This document shows positions 35,309 to 44,995 of a DNA stretch of 64,000 nucleotides, piece by piece. The stretch lies in NCBI RefSeq assembly GCF_017313225.1, contig NZ_JAFLNE010000007.1, positions 1 to 64,000 on the forward strand. The letters are read 5' to 3'. The notes below the pieces were generated by a model. It was not told the DNA's origin. It saw only the letters and a program-made list of their open reading frames with translations, and did no database searches. The first letter of the stretch is position 1. Every line of letters begins with the position of its first letter. The stretch comes from Allomuricauda sp. CAU 1633. GTDB taxonomy: Bacteria; Bacteroidota; Bacteroidia; Flavobacteriales; Flavobacteriaceae. The position numbers were made by a program, and so were the translations under genes.

Positions 35309-36241
35309 TTAGCAAAATCTTGCTTTTACCTTGTCCACAATGGTTTGGGCCAACTTTTCCTTGCTTTCCACAGTCCAACCCGCTACATGGGGGGTAAGAA
35401 GTACATTTTTAGCTTTACGGAGATACTTGAATGCTTTGGGTTTTTGGATGAACATGTTCTCAAAGGACTTTTTTTCGTATTCCAGAACATCCAATCCTGC
35501 ACCCAATATTTTCCCTGATTTTAATGCCGTGACCAAATCTTCGGTGACCACACATTTTCCACGAGCGGTATTCAACAGCCAGAACGGTTTGTGAAAACCA
35601 TCTATGAATTCCGAGTTGACCATGCCGATGGTCAGTTCAGTTTGGGGAACGTGCAGGCTCACCACATCCGATTTTTGTTGAAATTCCATGATACCCACCT
35701 GGCGGGCATTATCATCGCCCACACCACCCACAATGTCATAACAAATGACCTCCACATCAAAACCCCGTAATTTTTTGGCGAAGGCCTTGCCCATGTTTCC
35801 ATAGCCAATTATCCCAACGGTTTTGCCATCAAGTTCAACGCCCCGGTTGCCTTCACGGTCCCATTTTCCTTTTTTTACCTCGCGGTTGGCCTTGGTCATT
35901 TTGTTTAGGAGGGACAACAACATGCCCAAGGTGTGTTCGCCTACGGCATTTCGGTTTCCTTCTGGGGCAGAAGCTAGAAAAATGTCTTTCTCCTTGGCGT
36001 ATGGGGTGTCTATATTTTCCAATCCGGCGCCAACGCGACCAATAAATTTTAAATTGGTGGCCTTGTCCAGAAATTGCTGGTCTATGGTAAACCGACTTCG
36101 GATGATAATTCCATCGTAGAGATGGATGCTTTTTTCAACCGTCTCCTTGGTGGAAGTGTAGTCTTCATGGTTTTCAAAACCCAATTGGGCAAACTGTTCC
36201 AACAATAAGGGGTGATTGGTGTCCAGGTGGAGAATTTTCAT
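35309..36241 (-). CDS. D-2-hydroxyacid dehydrogenase (phosphoglycerate dehydrogenase-like)
   Basis: 310 residues. The NAD-binding Rossmann loop is VGIIGYGNMGKAFAKKL, and the catalytic Arg, Glu and His regions are NTARGKCVV, GLDVLEYEKKS and TPHVAGWT. The family oxidises or reduces D-2-hydroxyacids, including 3-phosphoglycerate in serine synthesis; the substrate is undetermined. No C-terminal ACT domain is seen. Followed within 9 bases by the LuxR gene. Confidence 0.9.
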   Translation of the reverse strand: MKILHLDTNHPLLLEQFAQLGFENHEDYTSTKETVEKSIHLYDGIIIRSRFTIDQQFLDKATNLKFIGRVGAGLENIDTPYAKEKDIFLASAPEGNRNAVGEHTLGMLLSLLNKMTKANREVKKGKWDREGNRGVELDGKTVGIIGYGNMGKAFAKKLRGFDVEVICYDIVGGVGDDNARQVGIMEFQQKSDVVSLHVPQTELTIGMVNSEFIDGFHKPFWLLNTARGKCVVTEDLVTALKSGKILGAGLDVLEYEKKSFENMFIQKPKAFKYLRKAKNVLLTPHVAGWTVESKEKLAQTIVDKVKARFC

Positions 36242-36259
36242 GGGTCAAATATACAACTC

Positions 36260-36625
36260 CTAGATTTTTGGATAATGGGTTTGTGTTTTTTCATGCTGCA
36301 CTTTTCCGGTGTGAGCCGTGGTAAGTTTTTCAAACAGGAGAACATGTACTTCTTCACCATTTTTGGTCATGGGATTGTGTTCCACTCCCTTGGGTACGAC
36401 TATGATTTCCCCTTCGTTCACCACCTCGGTCCGGTCTCGAAATTGCATATACAAGGTACCTTTGATCACTTGGAAGAGTTCATCTTCGTACTCATGGGCG
36501 TGCCAAACAAATTCTCCTTGCAGTTTAGCCAAGAGCACTTGCATATCATCTACCACGGCAATTTGGTGCGGATGCCATTGTTTCGTGAACTCGGCATGTT
36601 TTTGTTTTAGATTGATGGATTTCAT
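36260..36625 (-). CDS. Cupin-domain protein
   Basis: 121 residues. Metal-binding motif 1 is WHAHEYEDELFQVIKGTLYM and motif 2 is EGEIIVVPKGVEHNP, so it is a single-domain cupin with full ligand set. ATG 36625 gives MKSINLKQKHAEF. Function unknown; co-directional with the dehydrogenase but separated by 18 bases. Confidence 0.85.
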   Translation of the reverse strand: MKSINLKQKHAEFTKQWHPHQIAVVDDMQVLLAKLQGEFVWHAHEYEDELFQVIKGTLYMQFRDRTEVVNEGEIIVVPKGVEHNPMTKNGEEVHVLLFEKLTTAHTGKVQHEKTQTHYPKI

Positions 36626-36656
36626 ATCGGTACTATAAATTAATAGAGCTTAGGAA

Positions 36657-37133
36657 TTATTCAGCCTGAATCATTTTTTTTATCAATACAATTTGTCCCA
36701 AGTGATAATAGCTATGTTCAATGACACCCTCTATATTTCGTTGGTACGTTCCATATTTTTCATCCACAAAGGGTTCATCAAATGTTGTGTCTTCCATGCG
36801 TTCCACATGTAATGTAAATTTTTCAGCGTTGACTACAAATTCGTGTATAAGATTCTTCCAGTCCGTTTCTGATTGGATTGGGGGCATGTCAAAACTGTAT
36901 TTATCCCTAATTTCAAGTGCTCCACCTTGGAACACATTCAAAATTCCGCCCAGATAATAATTAAGATGGTAGGTAAGCAGTGCTATGGAATTCAGGGAAC
37001 CTATTTTTTGAATGGCCTGTTGCTTGGTTACACTTTCTATTTGTTCTTTGATGTTGGTTTGGGCAACCCAGCGTCCGTTTAGCAGAACTTCTCTTAATCG
37101 TGACGCCATGAATTCACTTCTTGTAGTTTTCAT
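36657..37133 (-). CDS. DinB-like (DUF1572) protein
   Basis: 158 residues. The DinB fold is indicated by the helical run with SLNSIALLTYHLNYYLGGILN and the second histidine region GVIEHSYYHLGQIVLIKKMI. Such proteins are metal-dependent, often thiol- or stress-related, with unclear substrates. ATG 37133 was preferred to 37151. Downstream of mgtE by about 20 bases. Confidence 0.8.
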   Translation of the reverse strand: MKTTRSEFMASRLREVLLNGRWVAQTNIKEQIESVTKQQAIQKIGSLNSIALLTYHLNYYLGGILNVFQGGALEIRDKYSFDMPPIQSETDWKNLIHEFVVNAEKFTLHVERMEDTTFDEPFVDEKYGTYQRNIEGVIEHSYYHLGQIVLIKKMIQAE

Positions 37134-37154
37134 TGGAAAGAGATTGACCAAAAA

Positions 37155-38507
37155 TTAGATTCCCAAAATCAGTTTGGCAATCCAAAAATAAATCAAGATG
37201 CCAAAAATATCGTTGCTTGTGGTGATAAAAGGACCTGTGGCAATAGCGGGGTCAATGTTTCTTTTATGCAGGAACAAAGGGATAAAAGTGCCTATTAATC
37301 CGGCAACAACAATGACTACTACTAATGAGAGTGATATGGCCAAAGCGGTAGCAAAAGCCCCTTTCCAAATCCAAGTGAACAGCATGAGTAAAATGGCTAG
37401 AATGAGCCCATTTAAAAGTGCCAACAACATTTCTTTGATAAGACGGTTGCTTACACTTCCCTTGAGATCGTCGTTGGCAAGCCCCTGAACAATAATGGCA
37501 CTGGATTGCACCCCTACATTACCGGCCATGGCAGCGATCAATGGGGTAAAGTAAAATAAAACAGCATGTTTGGAAATCATTTCTTCAAACCCCCCCATGA
37601 TGGCTGCAGCTCCCAATCCGCCGAACAACCCCAAAATAAGCCAAGGCAAACGGGCGCGGGTAAGCTCCCAAATGCTGTCATCGGCTTCCACACCTTGCGA
37701 GATACCAGCCGCCATTTGATAATCCCTATCAGCTTCCTCACGGATCACGTCCACAATATCATCAATGGTGATTCGGCCCACCAACCTTCCAATTTCATCT
37801 ACCACTGGAATGGCCTCCAAATCGTATTTGGACATGATCTTGGCCACTTCTTCTCCTTTTTCGTTGACGTTTACGGCATCGACCTTGGCAATGTAAACAT
37901 CCTTGATATGCGTTTTGGTGGAGGTGGTGAGCAAGTCCTTTAGGGAAAGCCGGCCTTTTAGTTTGCCTTCGTCATCCACAACATAAATGGAATGCACTCG
38001 AGTAACATTTTCGGCCTGTGCTCGCATTTCCTTGACACATGTGGTGACGGTCCAATTTTCATTGACCTTTACCAATTCCTTGGCCATAAGCCCACCAGCG
38101 GAATCATCGTCATAACGCAAAAGATCTACAATGTCCTTGGCGTGATCTCGGTCTTCAATCTCAGAGATAACCTCTTGAATGATCTCTTTTGGAAGTTCGT
38201 TGATGATGTCCGCCGCATCATCGGTATCCAGTTCAGACAGCTCATCTGCAATTTCTTTGGCAGTAAGGTTTTTTAGAACAGCTTCCCTGATATCCTCATG
38301 CATTTCGGCCAGAATGTCCGAAGTCTTTTCACTATCCAAAAGTTTGATAAGATAGGTGGCTTCCTCCACATTTAGCTCGTCCGCTATCTCAGCTACGTCG
38401 GCATAGTGGAATTCTTGCATCATCGACTTCAGAGCACCATTTTTCTTGTCGGCAATCAGTTGTCGGATGTCTTCTAAAAGCTCTTCTGTAAGTTTAAACG
38501 GGATCAT
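37155..38507 (-). CDS. mgtE: Magnesium transporter MgtE
   Basis: 450 residues. It imports Mg2+ under control of its cytoplasmic N-terminal and CBS domains. Order: superhelical MgtE N domain ([36 protein letters not shown]), paired CBS domains ([30 protein letters not shown]) and five transmembrane helices at the C-terminus, with the pore-lining [19 protein letters not shown] and ending in [21 protein letters not shown] region. Its start overlaps the rsmA stop by 14 bases, so it is co-transcribed with rsmA. Confidence 0.95.
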   Translation of the reverse strand: MIPFKLTEELLEDIRQLIADKKNGALKSMMQEFHYADVAEIADELNVEEATYLIKLLDSEKTSDILAEMHEDIREAVLKNLTAKEIADELSELDTDDAADIINELPKEIIQEVISEIEDRDHAKDIVDLLRYDDDSAGGLMAKELVKVNENWTVTTCVKEMRAQAENVTRVHSIYVVDDEGKLKGRLSLKDLLTTSTKTHIKDVYIAKVDAVNVNEKGEEVAKIMSKYDLEAIPVVDEIGRLVGRITIDDIVDVIREEADRDYQMAAGISQGVEADDSIWELTRARLPWLILGLFGGLGAAAIMGGFEEMISKHAVLFYFTPLIAAMAGNVGVQSSAIIVQGLANDDLKGSVSNRLIKEMLLALLNGLILAILLMLFTWIWKGAFATALAISLSLVVVIVVAGLIGTFIPLFLHKRNIDPAIATGPFITTSNDIFGILIYFWIAKLILGI

Positions 38508-39411
38508 TGGCTATCTTTTGGGTCAACGTTACAAAATCTGCCACACTGAGCTGTTCTGGGCGCTGGTCAAAGATAGTATCTTCTTTTAGATTATCGGAAA
38601 GGTTAAAGGTTTTAAGACTGTTGCGAAGGGTCTTTCTACGTTGATTGAACGCTGTTTTTACCACTTTAAAGAAAAGGCGCTCGTCACATGCCAAGTTGAG
38701 CTCTTTCTTTCGTGTGAGCCGCAAAACGCCTGAATCAACCTTTGGCGGAGGGTCAAATACCCCGGGAGGTACAGTAAATAAATATTCAGCATCGTAATAG
38801 GCCTGAACCAATACAGAGAGGATACCATATGTTTTGCTGCCAGGACCTTCACAAATGCGTTTCGCCACTTCCTTTTGAAACATTCCTGAAAATTCAGGCA
38901 CCTGCCGCCTCATTTCAAGCATTTTAAAAACGATTTGGCTGGAAATATTATAGGGGAAGTTCCCGGTGATGGCAAATTGCTCGTCCCCGTATAGTTCCTG
39001 TAAATCGAATTTGAGGAAATCAGCCTCAATGACATTGAGTCCATTATTTTTTTTGAAGATCCCCGTATGTTCCAAAGGAAAACTGTGGTTTAGGTACACA
39101 ATGGATTCCTCATCCAGGTCCATGGCCACCAAATCAATGCCCCGCATCAACAGATATTTGGTGAGTACACCCATTCCCGGTCCAATTTCCAAGACATTGG
39201 TGTATCCGTTCAAGGAAAGGGTATCTGCTATTTTTTGTGCAATGGCCTCATCTTTGAGAAAGTGCTGCCCTAAGTGTTTCTTGGCTTTTACAGCACCATC
39301 TTCCTGTCCGTTTTCCGCTTTTCTGGCTTTGCCGTTACCCAGCTTTCTTTTGTTCTTTCTGGACACAGGGGTTTTTTTGCAAGTTACTTGGAATTTTCGA
39401 TATACACCCAT
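38494..39411 (-). CDS. rsmA: 16S rRNA dimethyladenosine transferase
   Basis: 305 residues. It dimethylates two adenines near the 3' end of 16S r[16 protein letters not shown] is the KsgA N-terminus, [15 protein letters not shown] binds SAM, and [10 protein letters not shown] carries the catalytic N-x-P-Y. A basic, low-complexity extension (about 45 residues, [19 protein letters not shown]) comes before the conserved start. If translation begins at the GTG 39366 instead, the extension is shorter and there is no overlap with the upstream gene. As given it overlaps the GGCT-like gene by 28 bases. Confidence 0.9.
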   Translation of the reverse strand: MGVYRKFQVTCKKTPVSRKNKRKLGNGKARKAENGQEDGAVKAKKHLGQHFLKDEAIAQKIADTLSLNGYTNVLEIGPGMGVLTKYLLMRGIDLVAMDLDEESIVYLNHSFPLEHTGIFKKNNGLNVIEADFLKFDLQELYGDEQFAITGNFPYNISSQIVFKMLEMRRQVPEFSGMFQKEVAKRICEGPGSKTYGILSVLVQAYYDAEYLFTVPPGVFDPPPKVDSGVLRLTRKKELNLACDERLFFKVVKTAFNQRRKTLRNSLKTFNLSDNLKEDTIFDQRPEQLSVADFVTLTQKIANDPV

Positions 39412-39692
39412 GCCACGGTCCCGGATTCCAAATGGAATTTTTCCCGTTTGTAGGCACTGGTTTCATAGATATCGGCTTTTTTAAGGTCTGCTATGGAAAC
39501 TTTGTAGACCATGCCCTCAACCTTATCTTCTTCATTTTCGGTATGAAGCACCAAAGGGTATCGGCCATAGACGGCGTTTTCAAACCGTTTAAAGCCAGAC
39601 AGAAAGTCCGGTTTTCCATCTAAAATACGCCCAAAAATATACTCCTGTACCTGAAGATCCTGTAGGGTGCCATAGGTAAAAAGGTATTCCAA
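39384..39692 (-). CDS. Gamma-glutamylcyclotransferase-like (AIG2/GGCT) family protein
   Basis: 102 residues with [19 protein letters not shown] (the Y-G-T-L signature) and [16 protein letters not shown]. The acid catalyst is probably the Glu in VEGMVYKVS. The family includes gamma-glutamylamine cyclotransferases; bacterial roles are often unknown. Followed 4 bases later by the DUF4286 gene upstream and overlapping the start of rsmA. Confidence 0.8.
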   Translation of the reverse strand: MEYLFTYGTLQDLQVQEYIFGRILDGKPDFLSGFKRFENAVYGRYPLVLHTENEEDKVEGMVYKVSIADLKKADIYETSAYKREKFHLESGTVAWVYIENSK

Positions 39693-39696
39693 TGGG

Positions 39697-40014
39697 CTAG
39701 GGTATTTGTTGATGGATGACTTCTAGTTCAGTTCTAAACGCCACAAACTTATTGGGAAACTTGTATTGGGCTTCTTCCCGTAACCGTTCGGCATCAAACT
39801 CGTAATAGCATTCCAAAGTTTTGCGGTCTGGAGTGGTATACTGAATGGAATAGGTGATACCTCCCATTTCTTCTTCCACCAAAACCTTGACCATTTTGGC
39901 ATGGGAGAACCGTCCTGTTTTTAACATATCTGGAATATGTTTGTCCCGCATCCAAATAAGCCATTCATCATGAACACTTTCATCGATGTTGATGGTAACG
40001 TTGTAAATCAGCAT
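39697..40014 (-). CDS. DUF4286 family protein
   Basis: 105 residues. MLIYNVTINIDESVHDEWLIW is typical, with MGGITYSIQYTTPDRKTLECY and RLREEAQYKFPNKFVAFRTELEVI. The family is small, ferredoxin-like in pattern and restricted mostly to Bacteroidota, without known role. It lies between the TPR-protein gene (36 bases upstream) and the GGCT gene (4 bases downstream). Confidence 0.85.
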   Translation of the reverse strand: MLIYNVTINIDESVHDEWLIWMRDKHIPDMLKTGRFSHAKMVKVLVEEEMGGITYSIQYTTPDRKTLECYYEFDAERLREEAQYKFPNKFVAFRTELEVIHQQIP

Positions 40015-40050
40015 TGCCCTTGAATTTCTTGGCTTAAATGTAGGGAAGAA

Positions 40051-41838
40051 TTAGTTAATGGCATCGCCCCGGAGCCTTCTAAAATTCTTTCGGGCTTGGG
40101 GAAAGTAATAACTATCCTGATAGTTGTAGATAATCTTCTCGTAATGGCTTTTGGCTTTTTCGGGCTCGTTCAAAATATTTCGGTAGAGTTCGCCCAGAGC
40201 AAAATGCGCATCATCGGCCAAAATTCCATCCGAATAGAATTCCACAATCTTTTTATAGTTGAACTCGGCACTTTCATAATCCTTTTGTGCTTCCAAAAGC
40301 TCTGCTTGTTTCAACAAGGCCTCATCCTCAATTTTTTCACCCTTATGATTTTGTAAGATGTCTTCCAAAACGGTTATGGCCTCCACATTTTTATTTTGAT
40401 AGGCCATCAAGTCAGCGCGGGCATATTTTCTCAACGCGGTTTGGGTAGAATCTTCCAAAGAGTTGTCTGAAATCAATAAACTCAATTGCATGGCATCATT
40501 GGCAATAAGCTGTGAGGTGGAACCCCGCAACACCTTCAACTGGGTAAGGGCCCAGTCAAAATCGCCTTTATAAAAACTGGTCTGCGCTACCTTAAAACGG
40601 GCATTTTGACCCAAAACATCATTTTTCAGACTTTTTTGCACTTGCGTAAAATTAATCAGTGCCTGATTGAATTGTTGATTGTAGACCAAAATATCACCCA
40701 AGGCCAATTTTACATAGGCCACGGCCATGCGGTTCATTGGGAGTTCCAAACTTTCCTTGAGCAAAGCAATAGCAGGTTCGGGACGCTCTCTCTTAAACGT
40801 AAGGAAATTGGCATAGGCAATCTGAAGTTGAAGCGTTCTGCTCTCATTTCCATACTCGGCCTCCAAATCCTGAAACTTTTTTTCAACTTCATCCAATGTC
40901 TTTTCCGTTGGGTCCAACAACTCAATGTCAATAAGATGGAGTTGGGCATTGAGCTTGGTTCTAGGGTCATCAGCGTTGTCCACAATATAGTCAAAAATGG
41001 CAGTGGCATTTTCCAAATCATTTTCTTCCAAGGCAATCTGCCCCAAATTTTCCAAACGATCCATGGAATTATCTTCCGAGCGCTTAAAAATGGCCTTTTC
41101 CTGACTGAAGGCACTGTTGTACTGTTTCTGTTGAATAAAAAGCCAGCTCAACAGTTCATTCCAGAGAATATCTGGGTTTTTCTGTGCATTTTGGAGCAGC
41201 ACTTTTCGCAGTAAAGCGTTATTGGAATCTGTTGGGTCTTCAGAAATAAAATCATCGATGTTGCGAAGTACGTTGGAGCGCGAGGTTCGTCCTTCCCATA
41301 TCAGGTTTAGGTAGGATTGGTACATTTTTTCAATGTCGCCTTGTTCCCCATAAATTCGCGCCAACTGAAAATCATAATTCAGCTCGGGCTTTAAGGCCAT
41401 GGCCTTGGAGTAGGCTTTTACGGCATAATCCAAGATGGCATATTTTTGAAATCGATAGCCGACACTGTACCCATAATTGGGATTTTCATCAATCTTTTGA
41501 ACGGCCCTTTCATAATATTCAGTAGCACGGTCGGCTTGGTTTTGAAGGGTATAATTATAGCCCAATTCAATAAAGAAAGTGGGAAATGCATAGGGGTCAT
41601 CTACCTTTTCTAAAAGGAAACTCTCCGCATCCTCGTACCGTTCCAATTGTTGGTAGCATGCAACCAGACCCTCGGAATAATCGGTGCGCCTTGGATTTTG
41701 TTCCACCAATTTTGCGTAAAAGACCACCGCTTTTTCGTAATCCCCATCATTAAAGTACTGCTTGGCCAAAAAGTCTTCTTGGGCATTAGCGTAGGTCAGT
41801 AGGCAAAAGCACGATATGAGAAATAAAAAGTATCGCAA
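40051..41838 (-). CDS. Secreted tetratricopeptide-repeat protein
   Basis: 595 residues with a signal peptide (FLFLISCFCLLTYANAQ) and about a dozen TPR-like repeats, for example YFNDGDYEKAVVFYAKLVEQNP, ALGDILVYNQQFNQALINF and FALGELYRNILNEPEKAKSHYEKII near the C-terminus. Such proteins act as periplasmic scaffolds; the partners cannot be named. It heads a run of genes down to mgtE on the minus strand. Confidence 0.88.
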   Translation of the reverse strand: MRYFLFLISCFCLLTYANAQEDFLAKQYFNDGDYEKAVVFYAKLVEQNPRRTDYSEGLVACYQQLERYEDAESFLLEKVDDPYAFPTFFIELGYNYTLQNQADRATEYYERAVQKIDENPNYGYSVGYRFQKYAILDYAVKAYSKAMALKPELNYDFQLARIYGEQGDIEKMYQSYLNLIWEGRTSRSNVLRNIDDFISEDPTDSNNALLRKVLLQNAQKNPDILWNELLSWLFIQQKQYNSAFSQEKAIFKRSEDNSMDRLENLGQIALEENDLENATAIFDYIVDNADDPRTKLNAQLHLIDIELLDPTEKTLDEVEKKFQDLEAEYGNESRTLQLQIAYANFLTFKRERPEPAIALLKESLELPMNRMAVAYVKLALGDILVYNQQFNQALINFTQVQKSLKNDVLGQNARFKVAQTSFYKGDFDWALTQLKVLRGSTSQLIANDAMQLSLLISDNSLEDSTQTALRKYARADLMAYQNKNVEAITVLEDILQNHKGEKIEDEALLKQAELLEAQKDYESAEFNYKKIVEFYSDGILADDAHFALGELYRNILNEPEKAKSHYEKIIYNYQDSYYFPQARKNFRRLRGDAIN

Positions 41839-41915
41839 TAGCTCATTTTATTTCAAATATAACGTAGAAAAGCGGGGGATTCTGTTAAGCGAATCCAAAT
41901 AAATCGATGAAATCC

Positions 41916-43187
41916 CTAGTCAATAGTATCAAAACCGCAGTAGGGAACCAAAACCTCAGGGATTTTAATACTGTTATCGGTTTGATAGTTCTCCAAGATG
42001 CCGGCCAAAACTCGTGGTAATGCTAAAGAACTTCCATTTAACGTGTGCGCCAGCTGACTTTTTCCGTTTTCATCCTTAAAACGAAGCTTTAATCGATTCG
42101 CTTGGAAGGTTTCAAAATTGGAAACAGAACTGATTTCCAACCATCTGTCTTGGGCCGTTGAAAATACCTCAAAATCATAGGTGAGGGCGGAGGTAAAGCC
42201 CAAATCGCCACCACAAAGCCGAAGGATTCGATACGGCAGTTTCAATTCCCGAAGGATATTTTTCACATGTTCCACCATCTCATCCAAAGCTTGGTAGGAA
42301 TTGTTGGGATGCTCCAAGCGCACAATCTCCACTTTGTCAAATTGGTGCAGTCGGTTCAAACCACGAACATGGGCCCCATAGCTTCCGGCTTCCCTTCTAA
42401 AACAAGGTGTGTAGCCTGTGTATTTGATGGGAAAATCACTTTCGGCCAAAATATCATCGCGATGCAAGTTGGTCACCGGCACTTCCGCAGTGGGAATCAA
42501 ATAAAGGTCATCTGCTTGCACATGATACATCTGGCCCTCTTTGTCAGGCAATTGTCCGGTTCCGTATCCAGATGCTTCATTGACCATGTGTGGCACCTGC
42601 ATTTCAGTATAACCGGCTTCGGTGTTTTTGTCCAAGAAATAAGAAATCAATGCACGCTGTAAACGAGCGCCTTTTCCTTTGTAAACTGGAAAACCCGCTC
42701 CGGTAATTTTTACACCGAGCTCAAAATCAATAATATCATATTTTTTGGCGAGTTCCCAGTGGGGTAATGCATTTTCGGTAAGAGTGGGCACATCGCCTTC
42801 AAGAAAAACCTCTTCGTTGTCTTCCTCGCTGTTCCCAGCAGGTACAGATTCATGTGGAATGTTGGGAATGAGGTACAATTGCTCCTGCAGAGCTTCCGCA
42901 GTGGCATTTAAATCATCACCCAATTGCTTTGAAGTTTCTTTCAGTCCAGCCGTTTTCTCTTTTAGGGCGTTAGCTTCCTGTGCTTTTCCAGATTTGAAGA
43001 GTATGCCAATTTCCTTGGAAAGTTTGTTGGATTCGGCCAAGGTGCTGTCCAATTCAGTTTGGATGGAACGTCTTTTTTCATCTAATTCGATAACTTTTGA
43101 CAGTATGGGTGCAGCATCGATATTGCGCTTTTTTAACGCTGCAATGATTTGTTCCTTGTTTTCCCTAATGGTCTGTAATTGAAGCAT
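41916..43187 (-). CDS. serS: Seryl-tRNA synthetase
   Basis: 423 residues (ATG 43187 gives MLQLQTIRENKEQ; an upstream start at 43226 is less likely). The N-terminal coiled-coil arm binds tRNA-Ser. Class II motifs: IPTAEVPVTNLHRDDI, motif 2 TGYTPCFRREAGSYGAHVRG and motif 3 NGSSLALPRVLAGILENYQ. CAAATTTA at 43205-43212 (TAAATTTG on the minus strand) is a likely -7 element, back to back with TACCTTTG at 43249-43256 for the divergent VOC gene. Confidence 0.96.
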   Translation of the reverse strand: MLQLQTIRENKEQIIAALKKRNIDAAPILSKVIELDEKRRSIQTELDSTLAESNKLSKEIGILFKSGKAQEANALKEKTAGLKETSKQLGDDLNATAEALQEQLYLIPNIPHESVPAGNSEEDNEEVFLEGDVPTLTENALPHWELAKKYDIIDFELGVKITGAGFPVYKGKGARLQRALISYFLDKNTEAGYTEMQVPHMVNEASGYGTGQLPDKEGQMYHVQADDLYLIPTAEVPVTNLHRDDILAESDFPIKYTGYTPCFRREAGSYGAHVRGLNRLHQFDKVEIVRLEHPNNSYQALDEMVEHVKNILRELKLPYRILRLCGGDLGFTSALTYDFEVFSTAQDRWLEISSVSNFETFQANRLKLRFKDENGKSQLAHTLNGSSLALPRVLAGILENYQTDNSIKIPEVLVPYCGFDTID

Positions 43188-43280
43188 GGCCTTATTTTGA
43201 GCGGCAAATTTAGGGAATTTACCCATCTTACACTACAACGTAAACAATTACCTTTGTACTGTCTAACTAAATAATCCAAT

Positions 43281-43661
43281 ATGATTTTTGAGCACTTTGC
43301 GGTGAACGTGGCTGATGCACCTTCGGTTGTGGAATGGTATGTGTCCAATTTAGGACTAAAAGCACGCGTAGCCGAGAAAAAACCTCCTTTTGTAACCTTT
43401 TTGGAAGATAGTACCGGACGTGTGGTAATTGAGTTTTATCAGCGTGCGGACGTTAAAGCCATGGACTATTCCAATGTAAATCCGTTGAATTTTCATGTAG
43501 CTTTTGTATCTGAAGATGCGGAACAGGATAAAAAACGGTTGATGGACATGGGTGCCACTTTTGAGCTGGACGTGAAGTTGGATGACGGAAGCTTTATTGT
43601 AATGCTCCGAGATCCATGGGGATTACCTTTACAATTGTGCCAGCGAGCCAACCCTTTTTAG
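43281..43661 (+). CDS. VOC family protein
   Basis: 126 residues. MIFEHFAVNVADAPSVVEWYVSNLGL and FVTFLEDSTGRVVIEFYQRAD, then FIVMLRDPWGLPLQLCQRA, make a single glyoxalase-like module with Glu and His-type metal ligands partly conserved. A TACCTTTG -7 element is at 43249-43256. The stop interleaves by 4 bases with that of the convergent HTTM gene. Substrate unknown. Confidence 0.85.
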   Translation: MIFEHFAVNVADAPSVVEWYVSNLGLKARVAEKKPPFVTFLEDSTGRVVIEFYQRADVKAMDYSNVNPLNFHVAFVSEDAEQDKKRLMDMGATFELDVKLDDGSFIVMLRDPWGLPLQLCQRANPF

Positions 43662-44995
43662 TCACTTGTTTTTGTGGAATCCGCTGATTGGCGGGGTAAA
43701 ATCCAATCATTGTGGGCGAAGTGTTTCCAAGGAACACTGGCCAAGTCCACTTTTGGGTCTATAAATTCGTAATATTCTCCACTGTTCACTTTGACTTTGT
43801 TCGTGACAAAAACTTCAATATCCTCGCCTTTTTTGGCATAGTCCTTTTTTAAACGCTGGGCAAATTTCCAGGCAAAATCGGGATAGCAGGCCACTCTTCT
43901 TCGTTGTTTTTTGGTGAGATAATCATCCAAATCAATAAAGTTGACCTTTTTCGTTTCCTTGTTCACGACACGGTAGCGGATGTTTCCGGAACGACTTCTA
44001 AGCATCATCCGCCAGCTTAATCGGTGCCCTTCCTCGGTCCAAAGCACGTCATCCTTGAATGCATAATGACGTAGTGGAAGCACCAGTTGGATGATGAAAT
44101 AAATCCCCAAAACCCCAACGATGATGTTCCTGTTTTTAGGCACTGTTAGTACTTGGTCTATGACAACTTCTTTGGTTTTCAGAAATATACTTCTAATAGT
44201 TTGTGGCTCAAAAAAGAAGACGGTAAAGGCCAAGGAGAGGTAGGGAAATATTCCTATCCTAAACACGTAGCTGTTGAACAAATGAAAAAACAGAGCTGTG
44301 CCAAAGGCTATTTTCCGGGTAGGTTTCCAAAGTAGGGCGGGTACAATGAGCAAATCAAAGAAAATACCAAAAAAGGCAACGATTTTGTGCACCCACTTTT
44401 GTTGTAGCAATTCACCTATGAGCGGGTAATCATCTTTGGACCGCATCAAAATTTCAATAATGCTAAAATCCAACCAATCCCCATATAATTTGGCCACGGA
44501 TGCGTAGGTGTACACAATGAACAATTGTAAAATTATGGTCCACCGTACCCAATTGGGCATGGTGTGCGACCGTAAGTTGGGATTCAATTTGGCGTCTAGG
44601 GAGGCATCTCGACCTGCTGGCAAAAAAGCCATAATGAATGCAAGCAGCATCAATAAATAGTAGTGATTGTTGTATGATGTTTTCTGCATCAGGTACACCC
44701 CGGTCCACATAACGGCAAATGCAAAGGTGCTAAGCCGATATTTATAGCCAAGGGTTATCAAAATCCCAAGGGTGCCCATGATGGCAAAATAGATATACAT
44801 ACCATTCCCCGGGAGCGGTTGAAGCCAGTCAAATCCTATAAAATTAAAAGTGAACTGGGGTTCAATCAAGGTTCTCCGGACCCATCCTGTGGCGATGGCT
44901 CCGTAACATTCGGCACTGACCAGAAGCCCGTAGAAAATTCGGAAAACAACGAGTTGGGCGTTGTCAATTTTCTTAAAAAGAAACTGATTCAGCAT
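43658..44995 (-). CDS. HTTM / vitamin-K-dependent-carboxylase-like membrane protein
   Basis: 445 residues with several membrane segments in the N-terminal two thirds (FYGLLVSAECYGAIATGWV, GTLGILITLGYKYRLSTFAFAVMWTGVYLM, IILQLFIVYTYASVAKLYGDWL and IFFDLLIVPALLW). The HTTM (horizontally transferred transmembrane) family is homologous to vitamin-K-dependent gamma-carboxylase. The soluble C-terminal part (SWRMMLRSRSGNIRYRV) matches. Bacterial function is not established. Stop codons of ribF and start of this gene touch, so both are in one operon. Confidence 0.85.
   Translation of the reverse strand: MLNQFLFKKIDNAQLVVFRIFYGLLVSAECYGAIATGWVRRTLIEPQFTFNFIGFDWLQPLPGNGMYIYFAIMGTLGILITLGYKYRLSTFAFAVMWTGVYLMQKTSYNNHYYLLMLLAFIMAFLPAGRDASLDAKLNPNLRSHTMPNWVRWTIILQLFIVYTYASVAKLYGDWLDFSIIEILMRSKDDYPLIGELLQQKWVHKIVAFFGIFFDLLIVPALLWKPTRKIAFGTALFFHLFNSYVFRIGIFPYLSLAFTVFFFEPQTIRSIFLKTKEVVIDQVLTVPKNRNIIVGVLGIYFIIQLVLPLRHYAFKDDVLWTEEGHRLSWRMMLRSRSGNIRYRVVNKETKKVNFIDLDDYLTKKQRRRVACYPDFAWKFAQRLKKDYAKKGEDIEVFVTNKVKVNSGEYYEFIDPKVDLASVPWKHFAHNDWILPRQSADSTKTSD

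Noticed and set aside
41880-41905. Possible serS terminator (GATTC with GAATC)
   Set aside because: Only a 5-6 bp stem without a good T-run on the minus strand.
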